NCBI RefSeq assembly: GCF_000687475.1
Contig: NC_057317.1
Location: forward strand, 6,324,501-6,388,500
DNA: 64,000 bases
DNA from: Ustilaginoidea virens
Taxonomy: Eukaryota > Ascomycota > Sordariomycetes > Hypocreales > Clavicipitaceae
Reading direction: 5' to 3'
A program made the position numbers and the translations under genes. This document shows, piece after piece, positions 62,977 to 64,000 of the stretch. Position 1 is the stretch's first letter, and each line of letters starts with the position of its first letter. The notes under the pieces were generated by a model. That model was not told where the DNA came from, made no database searches, and saw only the letters and a list, made by a program, of their open reading frames with translations.

Positions 62977-63518
62977 CGGGCTAGGGTATTTATACTATTA
63001 TGATGGGCCGGGGCCTCGGTCGGTACGATTTCTATACTATTAAGACGGGCCGGGGTATTTATACTATTGTGATGGGCCGGGGTCTCGGTCGGTATGATTT
63101 CTATAGGGTCTTTATCTAAGTTATAAATATAAGGCTTAACTACTATTGATCGAAATTTAGTTGGTCTGTAAGGCATTTGCATAATATAAATCTCATCGTT
63201 AAAGCTTATTAGCTTATATAGGCCGTGCCAGCCACCTTTCTCTCGCCATACTCATACATCTAATTATAGTGGTAATTAGTGAATAGGCCAGGTATTAGGT
63301 CTATTATAGGTAGCGAGGGCATCATTAACTTGCCGCTTTGTAAGGCATTTTCTAGCTGCATTAGTAGCTTTCCGTAATATCTCGGCACGTTATGATACTG
63401 ATAAGCTTGGTGGTGAGTCATCTGTAAGCCTAGGATATATTCTAAAAACTAATAATATAGGTATTAGACCGTCTGGTCCAGCAGAATCATTAACGGCTTT
63501 AATAGCGAGCTGTAATTT

Positions 63519-63710
63519 TTATTCCTTTGTTATTATATCGCCTATTTCGCTATTAATAATAATATAGGCGCGTCGTAATAGAGTATGATATCTTTCCACT
63601 TTGCTAATGCTATAGTGGGCCTCGATGGGAACTTCGTCAATATTTATAGCTAATAACCATGCATTATAACGGAATTTAGCGGATGCGAAATTCTTTCCAG
63701 CATTATGCAC
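63519..63710 (-). pseudogene. Copia integrase core fragment of copy 3
   Basis: A 63-residue open stretch with MHNAGKNFASAKFR and VPIEAHYSISKVERYH, followed by LLRRAYIII. It corresponds to the HDAGKNF...EAHNSIGxVERYH integrase core of fungal Copia polyproteins, including the third catalytic Glu region. Confidence 0.75.
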
Positions 63711-64000
63711 TATCCAGTTAGGCGGTCTAAGATAAGTATCTATCTAGCATTCTTTAAAGGTATTCTAGATATTTCGGGCCTTCTATCTTTATAGGTCGAG
63801 AAATCTAGCTGCTTAGAAGCTGGTTGCGGTATCTACTATATATAATACAGGCCGGTTATCTATTTGCATAATATCGACTATAACTTCGTAATTAAATTAG
63901 CAATCGTCTCGAAGTATAAATTTAAATCGGCTAGGTGCCTTTATATTTAGCTGGCATTAGTGGCACATTTATATGATTCGTTCGATTATATCGCGGTCTA

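Larger units (their letters stand above)
62089..64000 (-). mobile_element. Family A-like Copia element copy 3, distal half (runs off the window)
   Basis: Continuation of the element interrupted at 47084: homologous to about 38.15-39.4 kb of copy 1, in the same leftward coding direction. It includes the RT/integrase junction and an integrase fragment at 63519-63710. It is itself interrupted by the 603-bp TRIM-like element. The remaining end and the second LTR lie beyond 64000. Confidence 0.8.

Noticed and set aside
36000..64000. Giant cargo element (Starship-like) carrying the cluster
   Set aside because: No tyrosine recombinase (DUF3435-like) gene or matching termini were seen. The repeats are fully explained as LTR elements.

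Overview
The window is nuclear DNA of a filamentous ascomycete (Pezizomycotina), possibly Hypocreales. This rests on short GT-AG introns (about 45-130 nt, some with CTAAC branch points), Zn2Cys6 regulators, a collaborating pair of iterative type I polyketide synthases, and Ty1/Copia retrotransposons carrying a CpA-to-TpA (RIP-like) mutation signature. No species can be fixed from sequence reading alone.

Region 1 (1-6.7 kb) holds a four-exon short-chain dehydrogenase, a frame-broken glyoxalase-like gene, a secreted calcineurin-type phosphoesterase and about 1.9 kb of apparently empty DNA. Region 2 (6.7-34.3 kb) is a polyketide biosynthetic cluster. In order it has an MFS exporter (-), a Zn2Cys6 regulator (+), a highly reducing PKS (-), a 1.3 kb divergent promoter, a non-reducing PKS (+) and a second Zn2Cys6 regulator (+). 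The HR-PKS is KS-AT-DH-CMeT-ER-KR-ACP, about 2413 aa. The NR-PKS is SAT-KS-AT-PT-ACP-CMeT-R, about 2641 aa. The expected logic is that the HR-PKS makes a reduced acyl chain, the SAT loads it onto the NR-PKS, which extends and C-methylates it and releases it reductively as an aldehyde. This architecture and gene set resemble sorbicillinoid and azaphilone clusters, but no flavin monooxygenase is present in the window. The NR-PKS product-template domain appears to lack both catalytic residues, and the first regulator has an incomplete zinc cluster.

Region 3 (35.8-64.0 kb) is a nest of mutated Ty1/Copia elements, resolved here by terminal repeats and perfect 5-bp target duplications. A complete family-A element (35811-43226, TSD attta) is followed by an older Copia fragment cut by a second family-A-like element (44727 to beyond the window end). 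That element is split by another family-A element (47085-62083, TSD gggtt), which is itself split by a family-B Copia element (52294-59867, TSD atcac). A 603-bp miniature LTR element (TRIM-like, TSD cgggc) sits in the distal half of the split element at 62374-62976. Coding parts are full of TAG/TAA stops, and LTR pairs differ almost only by transitions. The genes to the left look free of this decay.

Exon coordinates were placed by eye from splice signals, reading frame and family conservation; total CDS lengths divide by three except where stated.
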